A DNA stretch of 64,000 nucleotides from Symbiodinium microadriaticum (GCA_001939145.1 LSRX01000286.1:493387-557386), one strand, 5' to 3'; counted from the first letter of the stretch, positions 38,823 to 51,206 are shown. Numbers and translations are program-made. The notes: generated from the letters alone by a model not told the origin.

Positions 38823-39068
38823 TTGAGGGTTCATGCGATTGCAGTGTTCCCAGTCTTTTGGCAAGTTATGCCAATCGGGGCCTGGCCTTTGAGGGCCGGC
38901 TGCCTTGCATGTTACGGCTGGATCTTCAATTACCGCTACCCAACCATTTCAAAAGACGTCCTATCAGATCATGTGTTAGCAGCTTCAAGAAGTCGAATGA
39001 GTATCTTGAAGGACAGGATCAGGGCCGGAAAGCATGCGAAGAGAGCATCACCGAATCTCGGTGCGTAA
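38823..39068 (+). other. Possible exon
   Basis: One frame reads VFPVFWQVMPIGAWPLRAG then a hydrophobic stretch and a basic tail (SRSRMSILKDRIRAGKHAKR). A GCGATTGCAG acceptor-like site is at about 38837-38846 and a GTGCGT donor-like site at 39060. Composition is coding-like and no heptamers lie inside. The overlapping second frame (38804-39151) looks less protein-like. No family recognised. Confidence 0.3.
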
Positions 39069-40417
39069 AACGCGTTTTAGGATCCCTGCTGGGTTGTTTG
39101 AGGGTTCCGGGGGACAAGGCAGGATTCCCAAAGCTTGGGGCTTGGGTTTGACGGCTTCTTGCCTTAAGCGTTACTTGCCTTAGTTGTTAAGACTGTAGGG
39201 TTTTGGAATTAAGTTTGAGCGTTTAGGGTTTCGGGATACCTAAGAGTTGGGCTTGCAGAAATCGAGGGCATGCTCCGGACGGCTTACGCTCTAAGACTCT
39301 GGGACTTGGTGCCTCTCCATCGATTGCGCAGGTATGATCGCCAAATGGAACGAAAAGCTGCTCGGCCCTAATGCAGTTGGCGCCTATTGCGTTGTTACAC
39401 CCAGGGTTAAGGGTCTATGAAAGCCCTATTCTAATTATGAAGGCCCCCCCTACCCTAAACCTCTATTATAGAAACCTTTTTCTATTTATAGTAACCCTTA
39501 ATAGGAACCCTTCAAAGGAACCCATTCTAATTCTAATTATTAAGGCCCCTAATGATGGAGGGCCAGGGCTCTTTTACAACCCTTTGACACCTGCAACCCA
39601 AGTTCTTCCCTTAATCCCGATTCGCTTCTTCTGCCTCTTCTGCTGAACCTTACCCGGCCTTGCCCCATGACTTCCTTGCCCTGCACTCAATACCATGAAC
39701 ACAGTTCTAAGCCCTCAACAATTGAGGCCCAAACATGTAGACCTTCTCAGAGTGTAGAAACCCTCAACCCTCAAACCCATAATTCCAAATTCCAAAATCA
39801 ACCAGCATCTTGCAAGGCCTAGGTCCAAACATCCTAGACCCTAAAAACAGTTCCACGGCCCTAAAGCAAACGGTTATAAGACCAACACCCCAAACCCCAC
39901 AAGCCCAATGCCCTTAACATCCAAGTCCTGAGCCCTAAGCTCAGTAGATGCCTTCGGAGAGAGCTTGGAGCTTGTCATGGGGTCTGAATCCCCTAAAGCC
40001 CGAAACCCGAAGCCAAAACCGTCTTGGAAACTTTGGGATGCCTCCTACTTTGACTTACGTGCCCGGCATGACGATAGTGATGTTCCTGTTAGGGTTTAGG
40101 GTTGTGGTGTCCCGACTTTGTGTTAGGTTTTACTTCAGGGATGTTTGGGGAGCTCCAGACACTCGTGTGCGCCTCCTAGTCCTAGGCAGCAAAGCGTCGA
40201 AGACTTGCTAAAAATGTCACCAATACCTGACACCCTAAGCCCTAAACCCCACGCCCTAAAGCCTAAAACCCTACAATCCTAAGCCCCCAAGCCCCAAACC
40301 TTGAACCCACCCGGAAGCCCGAGCCCTAAGCCGAAAAAATGGAACCGAAGCTTATAAGTGCGACCCAAGTACCACTCCCTAAGGGTGCATGTATCCAGAA
40401 AAAAGAATCTAGGTGTA
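39069..40417. other. Non-coding spacer
   Basis: Only scattered heptamers (39220-39235, 40088-40104, 40230-40320). Frames here lack motifs. A short segment around 39330-39372 is bounded by CAG and could be an exon, but I cannot support it. Confidence 0.45.
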
Positions 40418-40467
40418 GGTGTGTGTGTGTATGTATGTATATATATATATATTATATTCTTATAATT

Positions 40468-40498
<31 letters not shown>

Positions 40499-40516
40499 TT
40501 ATATATTTATAGACAT
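40418..40516. repeat. GT/TATG/TA microsatellite, hairpin-forming
   Basis: (GT)n-(ATGT)n-(AT)n followed by (CA)n-(TA)n. The two halves are complementary, so the tract can fold back. Confidence 0.9.
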
Positions 40517-40753
40517 AGCAATATCTACAGACATTTATGTATACAGATATATGTATGTATTTCACCTATCTGCATTAACTTACCTGTAGAATTATCTGTG
40601 TAAATTACGTGTAGACTTTATCTCTCTAGCCGTGTGTATTTGTTTGTACTTGCTTATATGTTTGTCCATTAAGGTCCTGTTCTTAGCTTCCTTTTTCTTG
40701 GTGGGTATCTTCACTAGCCGGCTGTGAATGGATCTAGGTAGACCTTTGAGTTA

Positions 40754-40862
40754 CCCCAACAGTCCATGTACCCATATAGTGTACACTTGGGCCCTGAAGG
40801 ACCCCAATAGGGCTACATCAAGGCCAGAGTAGAGACTTTACGGGGGTACATGCACCCTGATG
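40754..40862. mobile_element. Palindromic element PAL-F4
   Basis: TA|CCCCAACAGTCCATGTACCC at the left, GGGGGTACATGCACCCTGATGG at the right edge, with the family centre 'ccccaatagggctac'. Confidence 0.65.
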
Positions 40863-41400
40863 GTTTTCGAGCTTGAACGTGCAACTTCATAGGCTTTGTT
40901 TAGAACATGTTCGAATACTTCCTACATGCTAGGTTTGCAGATCTGGGAAGTATGCACCCTAAGCCCGAAACCCACATGCTTGGCACACCTGCGCCTGCGC
41001 ACCAGGAACCCACTTACACCCATCAAGCCATGTGACCGCCTGGGTGCTGTGAACGGCGCCGTCATGAAGGACCGATGCTTCCAGGGCTTTGCCACGTTAG
41101 ACTATAAGGGACTTTCTTTGATTAATTCTTGGGATAAAACTCAAAGGGGTCATGAAATACGTGTTTTTTTAGGTTCAGGGTGTAGGGTTTAGGGCTCTAC
41201 AAAACATTGGGCCGTGGTAGTTTCAGGTGGGGTGTCCCCTTGGCGCTTCACCCAGGCCCCAAACCCGAAACCCCAAACCCAAAGCTCGTAACCTGGTCCT
41301 GGAGCACTATACTTGAATGTTTTGTTTGGGACCTGCTCTTTAAAGGAACCACGTTTATGCCCTTTTCCCCTTTGGTTACTTCAGAATTCAGCTGAGGTCT
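40863..41400. other. Non-coding spacer
   Basis: Frames at 40896-41192 and 41207-41395 run partly through heptamer DNA and show no domain. Confidence 0.45.
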
Positions 41401-41404
41401 TTGG

Positions 41405-41560
41405 GTTGAGCGTGTAGGGTTTAGCGAGTATAGGGTTTAGAGTTTCGGGTTCAGGGTTTAGGGTTTTGGGGTTTACGGTCTAGGGGTTTCGGGTTTAGGG
41501 TTTAGGGGCTTAGGGGTTTAGGGTTTCGGGGTTTCGGGGTTTAGGGTTTAGGGCATCTTA
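41405..41560 (+). repeat. Interstitial TTTAGGG cluster
   Basis: TTTAGGG, TTTCGGG and TTTACGG variants in a dense run, continuing as 'aagggttaaggg' 7-mers at 41625-41680. Confidence 0.85.
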
Positions 41561-41861
41561 CAAGAGGTCTGTAGGGGTTTCTATAAGGAGTTTACTCTAG
41601 GGGTTCTATAGGAGATCCAAAGGTTAAGGGTTTTGAGGGCTTAAGGGTTAAGGGTTAAGGGCTTAGGGTGTTTAAGGTTGTGCACTGTCCACTGACAGAT
41701 CCTCCTTGAGCATGACTAGCAAACCTCCTAGAACTTCATGTGTGCATTTCCTTCAATGAGGATTTTGAACTTAGGTTTTGAGGAATATGCCTTGGATGAA
41801 GCTACACTCCTTGTCTGAGGGGTATTGGGCTCTTAGAGATACGATCATCTGGGAAATACGA

Positions 41862-42135
41862 TCACGTGGAAAACTGTGACCTAAAGGCCTTTCTCGGAAA
41901 TAGGCCACCAACCACCTGGTCTTTGGCCATGTCGATGCCCGTGGCTGTGGCAGAGGAGGTTGCAGCAAGCTCCTGAGTGCTGAAAGTGAGCTTGCAGCTC
42001 TGACGGAAATTGCGCGTGAGGGTTTGTATATTGTTCTCCTGGTGGAGACAATTGTCGTACCACAGGACCTCATGTTTGAGCAGGAGGGCCACCAATACCT
42101 GAAGCTTCGAGCACATCGCAGATGTGTGCTCCAAC
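41862..42135 (-). other. Possible exon on the minus strand
   Basis: On the minus strand an open frame follows CTAACAG (a good acceptor with nearby branch-like sequence) at about 42136-42142. It reads LQVLVALLLKHEVLWYDNCL and later a Ser/Thr/Ala-rich part ending ATGIDMAKDQVVGGLF. Amino-acid use is coding-like and no repeats lie inside. No family recognised; the donor end is uncertain. Confidence 0.3.
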
Positions 42136-42142
42136 TGTTAGT

Positions 42143-43077
42143 TGGGCACCATGGCAGGAATGCTTTTTGTTGCAAGTCCGAGCTCCTGTAGATTGAGCTC
42201 CAATATTGAGCTGGTATAGGCCAGGATTATCACTCAACCGGGTATGCCGCGAACCCCACACACTCCAATGCCCCCTTTAATTCCGAAGTAATCCTTGGGT
42301 TAGGGTTTGCGGTTTTGCTAAAAAGATTCAATTACCCTGAGGATGCCAAAACCAGACGTCAGTTTCAACATAGCTGAATCAAGTTGCAAGGCCCTTTTTA
42401 CCCAAGCAGCCTGCGTCCTTAGCAAGAGCCCGGGGCTCCAAGGTTTGGTGGTGACTTTCGGGATTTGTCCTGCTGAGGACCTTTTTCTGTATTTTGGGTT
42501 GATGGGACGTTACCAATGAGGGTTCTACATTATAGGTTGAAAACCTAAGTAGTCCAGATCCACCTCGAAAAAAGCAGATCCATTGTTGTCTTAAGGCTCG
42601 GGTTGATCTTGAGATATTTCAGGATCTTTTCCGCTTCCCAACATAAAATCCCTAAACCCTAAGCCCTGAACCCTAAACCCTAAGACCCTAAGACCCTGAA
42701 GCCCTAAAGCCGGGCTGCGTTTGGAGCTTAGGGGTGAGGCTTTTGGATTCTGGGTTCAGCGAGCCTGGCGCCCTCTCCCGGCCTAACGTTGAGTTGAGAG
42801 TTTGTATGTAACCCCAAAACCGAAACTTAAATCCCCCCTCCCTCCCCTCCCAGCCGTGCCAGGGAGAGGCAATGGTCGCCATGCTCAAGAAGGCCGCATC
42901 GTCCAAGCGTCTTTAGGAGTCTAGGGTTGCTAGTGGGTCTAGGGTTCAGAGTTTAAGGTGAATGTGATTTTTTATAGTTCCATAAGGGGCTTACAGGATT
43001 TCATAAGGGTTGCGGAGCGGTGTCAGTTATAATCATAATGGTTCTATTCAGGGTCTAACGGCGGATCCAACAGCCTC
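42143..43077. other. Spacer with CCCTAAA cluster
   Basis: CCCTAAA/CCCTAAG run at 42648-42712. Otherwise no supportable feature. Confidence 0.5.
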
Positions 43078-43365
43078 TTGTTGCCGTACCTGTTGCTTTC
43101 ATTGGTCGGATTTTTCGCCGCCTGTGGCTGTCAATGGCCCGAACTGGTGCCAGCGCGTGGAAATTGCATAGGCATGGGGCCAGCTGGAGCTTTCAATCTC
43201 GTCCCGAAGGAAGTGCCTGCACTTCTTGGTTTGTTCCAAACGGACACACCCGGGGACATGGCTGGCGGTTTTGGAGGGTATCGAGAAGCTGTACCACGGT
43301 CATTCATAGCCATCACTGGCTTCGCCAAATCTCCTACAGGATCAACGAGCAACACGGGCCCCTAA
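43078..43365 (+). other. Possible exon or gene fragment
   Basis: A 95-codon GC-rich frame without an ATG at its start begins with a hydrophobic, signal-like run (LLLSLVGFFAACGCQ) and ends in CCCTAAA DNA. No family recognised. It may be a fragment truncated by the heptamer run. Confidence 0.22.
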
Positions 43366-43971
43366 ACCCTAAACCTTGCCCCCGATGCCTTACCCCGTAT
43401 CGGCCGCATGCTCTCCGTACCAATGCTGCGGCGCTGCAGCAGATAAGTTCTGCCAATGCCGTGGCCGCATTTGGAGATGTCAATGAGTTTAGGGTTTAGG
43501 GTTTAGGGCTCCAATGCTTCTCCCTAGGAGGTACCAGACACTTGAAAGCTTTAGGGATCCGGTAGGGGCTTGAGGGGCTTGGGGCGGCTTTCGCAATCTT
43601 GTGAATATAGAGGCATTCTTATAAATACTTTTCAGCACTTTGTTGAACCCATCCTAGTTGTCCAGACCATTCAAGCCACGATGCATCAATGGCTGACGAA
43701 TATCCCATCCTTGGCCCATACCAAATCGTCGTAAGGATTCAAGTACCCACATAGTAGAGTTTAGGTCCATGTTTGTGCTCCGAACGGGTTTTGGCATTTT
43801 AAACCCCACAGTTTGGGTACGTATGTGACTATATAGTATATACCTTGGCTTCAAAGCACTTGCCTATATAAGAATCCTTGTAAAGCCAAAGTTCACCATT
43901 TTTTTGTCATTTGGACCCTTACGGATGTCAGACCGTGCCCCTAACCCAAAGCCTTGTAAAGCCTATACCAG

Positions 43972-44002
<31 letters not shown>

Positions 44003-44280
44003 GTGTGTCTATTCTAACACTTCAGGAATAGTATAGGATGTTTTCCTGCCTCTCTAGCAACCATCCAAGAACAACCCGTCGGCAGCGCTCTTAAACGCCC
44101 CTGCTCTACCATGAATTCCAGAACCACTCTTTGTGGGTTGATTATGAAGTATTCTGAACCGGACCCTACAGAAAGAGCAGGTCTTGGTAGGTGAAGTATC
44201 CCATAGGGGCTCTATCTGAGGGTTCAGAGTTTCCGGGTTGTGGGGCTTAGGGCGTGAAGCTTTTCGGGGGCCTACTCTGG
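43366..44280. other. Spacer with PAL-F debris and (TA)n
   Basis: TTTAGGG at 43489-43510, degraded PAL-F/N pieces at 43738-43920, and (TA)n at 43972-43999. No gene. Confidence 0.55.
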
Positions 44281-45049
44281 GACTGAGTAAGTAAGCTTAG
44301 AAATACTGTCATTGGGGTTAGAAGTAATCATAACGAGCCCTTCTTAAGGAGCCCTCTATGTTACGAAGTCCCATATATTGCACACCGAAACCTTAGACCC
44401 CCAAAACCCTGAACCCCGACCCTGGACTTCCCCGCCCTGGCCCGAAACTCCTCGAACACCAGGGTTTAGCGTTGACCGGGCCCCTGGCCCCTGAGCCTCA
44501 GGGTTTAGGGGGGGTTGAGCGGGTTTAGCGGTTTAAGAGGGGGAGGGTTAAGAGTTCAGGGTTTAGGGGTTCACGGTTTACCTGGACCGCAAATATCTCA
44601 GTATAGCAAGACGCCCAAGTATTTACCAATATTGGTCCTTGGGGTATCTTATTGTACCATAAATGAGCCCAAAACCCTATTCCAGTGAGTAAGGCCCCAA
44701 CATTGCCTTGTTCAGGATTTGTAGAAGGAAATCATTGAGGCGAAGCCTAAAAGATAGCTTCGAGGAACCTGCAAAACTCGCGCAGACAGCCCCATGCTGT
44801 GAATTAAGGGCTTTGATGTACTTCCCTTAAACCTTGAATACTACCTGTAAGTCTCTTTAGCTACAGTTTAGCAGCCGGTACCCCTTAACTAATAGGTAGA
44901 ACCCATAAAACTGTAGGTTATTAGAGTCCCAGGTAAACCCTAGACTCCTACACATCCCAGAAGGGAATCCATCAGGGGTGTCGGTATTGGGTTCTTTTGG
45001 GCAAGCCGCAGAGCGAAGACACTCTAGTGCCATGAATCCTGAACCCCTA
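44281..45049. other. Spacer with broken PAL-D copy
   Basis: The left part of a PAL-D element (GGGACTGAGTAAGTAAGC) is at 44279-44300 without a clean right arm. TTTAGGG blocks at 44505-44580. No gene. Confidence 0.5.
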
Positions 45050-45158
45050 CTGTGAGGATCATGGCACCGAGTAAGTAAGGTTATAAGTATCTTAATGCAT
45101 TTAGAAGTATAGTTACCTTATTTACAAAACCTTGCTTTCCACGTCCTATGGTCCTCAA
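45050..45158. mobile_element. Palindromic element PAL-D3
   Basis: TA|CTGTGAGGATCATGG at the left, CCTATGGTCCTCAA|TA at the right, with GAGTAAGTAAGG / CCTTGCTTTCC arms inside. Confidence 0.75.
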
Positions 45159-46707
45159 TAGCCCCTAGACCTTTGAAAACCAAATGCCCTAAAAGCCCTG
45201 CACCTGAAACCCCTGATAGGACCCTTAAACGGAACCATATTCTAGAACCTTATAGTAGCTAGCCTCTTGGGGGACCATATAGCACCCCCTTTTCGGAACC
45301 TGCGGACCTTAAAGCCCTAAACTGGAACCCTGAAGAACCGAGCTTAACCCTTAGCATCAAAATAGCCCAAAAGCCTTATATAATAGGGTTTTTGGGCGCC
45401 AAAGCCTTAAAATATGAGTCCTTGGAGGGTAAGGGTAACAAAAGCTAAGATATTTGGGGGCCACGGAGACCCTGAACCGATCCCTGCCGCCTTGCTTTGG
45501 AGTCTTCAGGAGCCGGAACTCACATGGACGGTCTACCGCTACAACCCGTAGCTGAGTTGGCAGGCCCGCCCACCCCACCCGCCCACCTTCAGAGAGCCAT
45601 TGAGGCATTTTTGTTCTTGCGTGTTTTGGGATTTCTATTTCCTTTGTACAACGGTGTTTTTTTGTGTTATAGGAGTTGTTTAGAGGTCCATAGAGTGGTG
45701 TGCAGAGGCTTGTTGCGGTGTCGTAGTGTCGTATAGGTTTTGCAGGACTATATCGGGGTTTTGTATACTGGTTCATGAGTTGCGGGCTTGAGGTTCAGGG
45801 CTGGAGTTTCATTCAGGACCACCCCCCTCCCCGCCAAGCAAAAGAAAAAATACAAGGACATACCAGGACTATTCCTCAGTGTTCCTTTCTAGTATTAAGG
45901 CCCGCTGTGTGATGCGGCTCAAGGCTTCAGGATTTCCAGGCTTCGCGGGTGCAACGGTCTCGAGGTAGGGTTGAGGGTTTAGGGTTCAGAGTTTAAGGGT
46001 TTAGAGTTCAGGGTTCAGGGTTTAGGGTGTACCTGCCTTTTTGAACTGCCAACAGAAGGACTGAGCTACCCAGAGAAAGGGTAGCATCTCCTGTACAGGT
46101 TGGCCCGGACCCTGAAGCCTAAGACCCTCAACCCCGGGCATCAAGTTAGGGCATTGAGGTTGAGGGATCAAGGTCGTGAGTTCGGATGTTTGGGTTTAGG
46201 GTTTTGGGGTTGGGGTTAAGGGTTTGGGGTTAGGGTTTGGGTTTAGGGTTTAGTGGTTTTCCAGGTTCGGAATCCCGGGGATACAAATCTTGGGGTCTAC
46301 AGTCTATAAATGAAGCCTAGGCTCAGCCAGTTACAGATCCCACCTCACCCACGGATTCCAAGCCTTTCAGCTGGGGCAAATTCCTGAAATGCTTTTGGCG
46401 TGGGGTTCTGTTTCTGCTGCAGAAATGATCCTACTGATGTCAGGAAAACCGATTAAGCTTAACTCTAAGTCCACAAGCAACCTAGTTGACCTGTAAGGGC
46501 ATGTCAGACCAGCTTCAAAACGAAAGCAGTAATGAAGCCCTAAACCCTAAACCCTAATGTACTGGTACACGGATTGTATGTCTTTGCAGGCCAGGACTAG
46601 TTTAATGGTTCATAGTACTCCTCCGACTCCGGGCTGATTGTTGTTCCTGCCTACTATTACGGCATAATCTACTCCCAAGCTCTATTATAAGTCTAATTAA
46701 AACCCTA
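45159..46707. other. Non-coding spacer
   Basis: Heptamers at 45965-46030 and 46190-46255. A 139-codon minus frame (45357-45776) overlaps a plus frame and has no domain. No gene supported. Confidence 0.45.
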
Positions 46708-46814
46708 CGGTTCATGAGTTAAATCCTGCAGTACCTGAAGGACCCTAAACTATGAGAATTATGGTATAATCCTTATTTTGGGTAGTGAAAGGTTTATATA
46801 TATATCATCCACCG
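46708..46814. mobile_element. Palindromic element PAL-C5
   Basis: TA|CGGTTCATGAGTTAAATCC at the left, TATATCATCCACCG|TA at the right. The middle (CCTAAACTATGAGAATTATG) matches PAL-C4 and PAL-C6. Confidence 0.8.
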
Positions 46815-47406
46815 TATGTCATGTCATTGAGGTCCCTGGAAGCTGTTTCTCGCCTGGACGTGAGAACGTTCGGCGCAGAGCGCAGCAGGCACCACAACAA
46901 CCCATAGAGCCCAAACCACACCGGAAGTAGCAGGTTTAGGCAATCATTCAAAGCTGTAGGCTATACAGGGCTTTCGAAGAAGAGCTTCTTCTTGTGGTTT
47001 CCGTCGTTGGGGCGGAAAAGGGCTCTTTGGGGCACCCCCTCCGGTCCTACGTAGTTCTGCAAAGGCCTTTGGGTCCAATCCGTGTAGAACTTCACTACCC
47101 CAGTAACCCCAAGAACAAAACCCGATATATGAAACCTCAACCCTGAACCTTAGAATCAGGCAACCCCAACCCCCTTTATATTGCTAGGTTATTGTTAGAA
47201 CTGTACATAACATTTTGTTCGTATGGAGACTTTGAGAATACGGGTTCGGGGTTTCTAGGTAGGCCTCAGACACCCTACACCCTAAGCCCTTTTCCCTCCT
47301 CTAGCAGACTCTAGCAGCTACCATGCACTTATAAAGTATATATAGGAACCCCGGAAAGGCTTAAGTGTACATTATTCGGGTTTTTAGGACCCTTTGAGTA
47401 TAGGTA

Positions 47407-47517
47407 GTCCCTAAGGGTCCAAGTACCCAAATATTAGGGTTTCAGAGTCCAAAAACCATTCAGAGTATGGTTTTGGGGGCGAAAACCCTACTATTTGGGT
47501 TCTTGGACCCTCTGGGT
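47407..47517. mobile_element. Palindromic element PAL-F5
   Basis: CCCTAAGGGTCCAAGTACCC at the left and GGGTTCTTGGACCCTCTGGG at the right; central arms around AAAACCCTACTATTTGGG. Confidence 0.75.
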
Positions 47518-48450
47518 CCAGCCTTATGGAAGCCCTATATACCCTTAACTCCCCACCTGTAGTTTCCTTTAACTGGGAGTTGGATCCTTGAGACTTGGTC
47601 GGTCACACGGACGGCTTTGCAAAGCAAAGAGCCTCGCCAGGGAGCTTCTGCTACAAGCCTAAGCTGGACCCCTACAGAACCGACCGTGTTGGAGCTCCTT
47701 GTTTTCTGATCTTGCTTCTATAAACCTCTAAACTGTAAGATTAAGAAACCCTGGCCCTATAACCCCCAATATATTAGGATTCATATTAAGAACCCTCATC
47801 AAGACCCAGGGTTTCTTAATCATGTTTCTATATTATTTAGGTTAAGCCCTGACAGTCCGAAATTATTGGTGATGAAGTGCTCTGAAAGGCGTTTATAAGA
47901 AGTTGTAAAACTCAAACCCTAAACCCTAGAGAAGAGGACGTGTGGGAGCGGATGGGAACCTATCAGTTGTAATGAAACCCTAAACCCTATACTATACCAT
48001 AAACCCAAGTTATCTACCGTTTTAAGGCTTGAAGGACTTACGATGGAAGGAACTTTTTGAGGAGCCCTACACAGGTAGAAATTATAGGGTCCAGGTCTAT
48101 CCTAAACCCTAAACCCTAAGTCAACTCGAAGGGGTTTGTAACAGTGTGCTGAGAGTTTAAGGGTCCGAAGCACCCATGTTCGACTTGGCTTCCTTCCGAG
48201 GGCTCCAAATCAGGACAAATTCCCCCACAGGGTTTGGGGCTTTGTGTTTAGAAAGACTCCCTCACAGGGTCGTAAGCACCTGCATAGTAGAACGTGCGGT
48301 TTTTTATGTAGTAGAAATATTCATTGCTATTACTATAATCTTGGTTAAGTATCCCCCCCATTCATGTACTCCGAACCCTTAACCCTGAACCCTAAACCCT
48401 ACACCTCCTCTGGGTCCCTTGCAGGACCCCTTTGGGTCACAAGTCCCCCC

Positions 48451-48487
<37 letters not shown>

Positions 48488-48590
48488 TTAACCTCATATC
48501 AACAACAAGACTTGGGATTCAATGGCGCGTACAGTATAGTGGTGCAAAATGCGCTCTCTTCATAAACACCCGGAGGGAGAAGCTAAGAGG
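47518..48590. other. Spacer with (TA)n microsatellite
   Basis: Scattered CCCTAAA (47910, 47980, 48100, 48375) and (TA)n at 48452-48484. No gene recognised. Confidence 0.5.
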
Positions 48591-48750
48591 GTTTAGGGTT
48601 TAGGGCTGATGGCTCGGAGTCTTGAGGAGTGGGGGTTTAGGGTTTTAGGAGCTTTCTATGGGCTTAGGGCTTAGGGTTTGGGGGTTTAGGGTTTCTTTTA
48701 GGGTTTATTGTTCAGGATTTTAGGGTTTAGGGTTTAGGGTGTAGGGTGGG
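48591..48750 (+). repeat. Interstitial TTTAGGG cluster
   Basis: TTTAGGG runs broken by unique DNA; ends 15 bp before segment Z of the local duplication. Confidence 0.8.
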
Positions 48751-48764
48751 CCGAAAGTTTAGAG

Positions 48765-48798
48765 TTCTCCCATTGGCTATCAAAGTGCCATAAGGATT
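48765..48798 (+). repeat. Duplicated segment Z, copy 1 (34 bp)
   Basis: TTCTCCCATTGGCTATCAAA and 14 more bases recur exactly at 50027-50060. Confidence 0.9.
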
Positions 48799-49657
48799 TA
48801 TTGACATTCAAGGAGTGAAGGAGTTACAGTACACTCACAAGACCTGTCGATTCCAGTCAGAACCCCTCCGCCCAGACCTTAGATCGTATCATATTTTGTT
48901 ACTTCACGCTCTTAATATAGGGTCCTAACGATAAGATAGGTCATCCAGTAAGGTACGACCTCTAGGTGGAGAGCAAGCACCGGAAAAGAGAGGTACATTG
49001 TTACATTACGCAGAAGCTCTCGTGTACGACGGCCACGTTCGGTCGGCCACGCCCAACCGTTGCCTGCCTCAGACATCATGTGATGGCCGCAGAGTTTGGC
49101 TGTGGCGAGTCATGTGTTCAGGCCTCACACGGAAACCCTGAATCTAATTCTGCTTTTGTTATAAAAGCCAGAACAATTAGTAATGCGGTTTCCTAGTGAT
49201 GCAAGTATAGTGGCATAAACCCTCCAAACCCTACTCTCGTTTAAATTTTCGTTATGTACTTAATCAGCACCATGTTTGTTCAAGGGCGTCTCTTCCAAGG
49301 CCTGGCAATTCTTCCCAGCATCTGCGTGCTGACGCGCATTTGCATGCTTTCATGCTCGAAGTGCAAAGACCCAGCGTCTCGAAGATCTCTCTGAGGAAGC
49401 CGGAACCCCAAAAAGCTTCAAAAGGGTTTAAGGTTTTGTGGCTTAGGGTTACGACTTCACGGATCTCTGCCAACAGTTAGAGAAAGCGGCGGCCACAACA
49501 AGTCCTTGTTGTTGATCCATGTGGCGGAGTCCTTAGCCTAGACTTTGCCCCCTACCTCAAGCCAGTCGCACAATGACCATTGGTTTCGTTTTCGATTTTT
49601 CAGTACGGAGGTTTAACTTGGGGCTCCGTAACAAGGCAGGTTCGAATAGCCCAAGAG
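48799..49657. other. Spacer, one GC-rich gene-like patch
   Basis: Around 49005-49140 and (minus strand) 49264-49400 composition is coding-like, with short open frames but no recognised domain. These may be exon remnants. Nothing else seen. Confidence 0.35.
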
Positions 49658-49734
49658 GTGCTAAGTACCTAGTAAGAAGAATATAGGTTTCTATAGTGGG
49701 GTATCCCCCATAACAGTGCCTAGGACCCTTCGGG
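49658..49734. mobile_element. Palindromic element PAL-N2
   Basis: Reverse-orientation relative of PAL-N1: CTAAGTACCTAGTAAG at the left, GGGGTATCCCCCATAACAG in the middle, CCTAGGACCCTTCGGG|TA at the right. Confidence 0.55.
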
Positions 49735-49850
49735 TAGGTTAAGGTGAGCCCATACCTCAGAAACCCCCTGCCCCTGAATGCCCAGGGTTCCTGTTGTGGG
49801 GGAATACCGTCCCGAACCTGAAAAGGAATTCGAACATCCCGAAGAAGTTT

Positions 49851-50124
49851 CTGAACTAATAAATCTAGTGGCCATACTGTAATAGATAGATGCGGGGCTT
49901 TTGATAGTCTAGCTTAACGTTGAAGGTTTAGGGTTTAAAGTTGAAGGTTTAGGGTTTAAAGTTGAAGGTTTAGGGTTTAGGGTTTAGGGCTGGCAGCTAA
50001 TTGAACTGGGCAAGTAGCTTTTCCANTTCTCCCATTGGCTATCAAAGTGCCATAAGGATTCTGAACTAATAAATCTAGTGGCCATACTGTAATAGATAGA
50101 TGCGGGGCTTTTGATAGTCTAGCT
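49851..50124 (+). repeat. Mosaic duplication X-Y-N-Z-X
   Basis: Segment X (64 bp) occurs at 49851-49914 and again at 50061-50124. Segment Y (111 bp, TTTAGGG-rich) at 49915-50025 recurs exactly at 51096-51206. Segment Z at 50027-50060 is a copy of 48765-48798. A single N at 50026 separates Y and Z. Confidence 0.92.
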
Positions 50125-50956
50125 ACAATACGGAGCCCTGAGGATAAATGTTACTACCTATTCCCTTACATAGCCTACGGCAGAGCTTTATTGCTTGTTG
50201 GCTTGTTGTACTTGGGTTTAGGGTCTAGGGTTTTACCTGGACCCCGAAAGTATGCAAAATCATAGCCCTTTTATGGGCCTCTGGCCATTACTCTGCTTAC
50301 TTTGGGGAGTTTAGGTAGGCTTGAGGAGGGAGCTCCGACCACTATATCAGGGGAGTCTCGAGTCTTCGTCAATGCACGGAGCTTCGCAGCGTATGAAGGT
50401 CGCAGGACAGCTTCAGAACAACCCAAACCTCGAACTCATGGTTTCGGGCTTCCGAGTTTACGGATCACGGGGTTAGGGTTTAGGAGGTTAGGATTTTACG
50501 CTTTCGGGCTTTACTTGGAAGGTTTGGTGCGTCTTTGTTTAGTTAATAAGGGTTCAAATCCTTCAACCAAGATACGGGCTTCTGAGTGTTCACAGGGATG
50601 TAGAAGTCGACTTTTCAAGTTAGATCTGACAAGCCAGCGTCGTGACTGCTAGGGTTGCAGTGTTACTTTCAGGCTTCTGGGGTTGAGAGTTTTAAGGAGG
50701 GTTCGTGCGCATCGGGCTTGGGCTTCCCGGCCCCTAAACAAAAGGCGCTGAACCCTGAACCTTAGCCTTAGACCCTAAATACCAAAACCTGAAGCATCCA
50801 AAACCCATATTCAAGAAAGAATAGATCTTAAGCCCTACGTTGGTTCAGTGCTTAGAGTTTAGGGTTAGGGTTTAGGGTGCGAGATACAGTTCAATTGTCC
50901 ATAAGTAGACTGGGCCCTCCTGACGCTTTACCTCTGTTCCATCTTGTCAGAAGGAG
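50125..50956. other. Non-coding spacer
   Basis: A 116-codon plus frame (50302-50652) crosses heptamer DNA and has no domain. A GGTTCAAATCC box at 50551-50561 has no partner A box. Confidence 0.45.
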
Positions 50957-51058
50957 TTCCCCAAAGGTCCATGTGCCCAAATAGTAAATGCATTGGCCCT
51001 AAAGTACCTGAATAGGGACTACTTTCAAGCCTAAGTATACACTATTTGGGTACATGGT
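50957..51058. mobile_element. Palindromic element PAL-F6
   Basis: AAAGGTCCATGTGCCCAAATAG at the left edge pairs with CTATTTGGGTACATGG at the right; centre 'aaagtacctgaatagggactacttt'. Confidence 0.75.
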
Positions 51059-51095
51059 TTTAAAGTTGAAGGTCTCGGGTTTAGGGCTTCGGGCT

Positions 51096-51206
51096 TAACG
51101 TTGAAGGTTTAGGGTTTAAAGTTGAAGGTTTAGGGTTTAAAGTTGAAGGTTTAGGGTTTAGGGTTTAGGGCTGGCAGCTAATTGAACTGGGCAAGTAGCT
51201 TTTCCA
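51096..51206 (+). repeat. Duplicated segment Y, copy 2 (111 bp)
   Basis: Exact match to 49915-50025. It contains three tandem AAGTTGAAGGTTTAGGGTTT units and a unique tail ending CAAGTAGCTTTTCCA. Confidence 0.92.

Noticed and set aside
50551-50561. tRNA B-box-like GGTTCAAATCC
   Set aside because: No A box, anticodon arm or acceptor stem can be folded around it.
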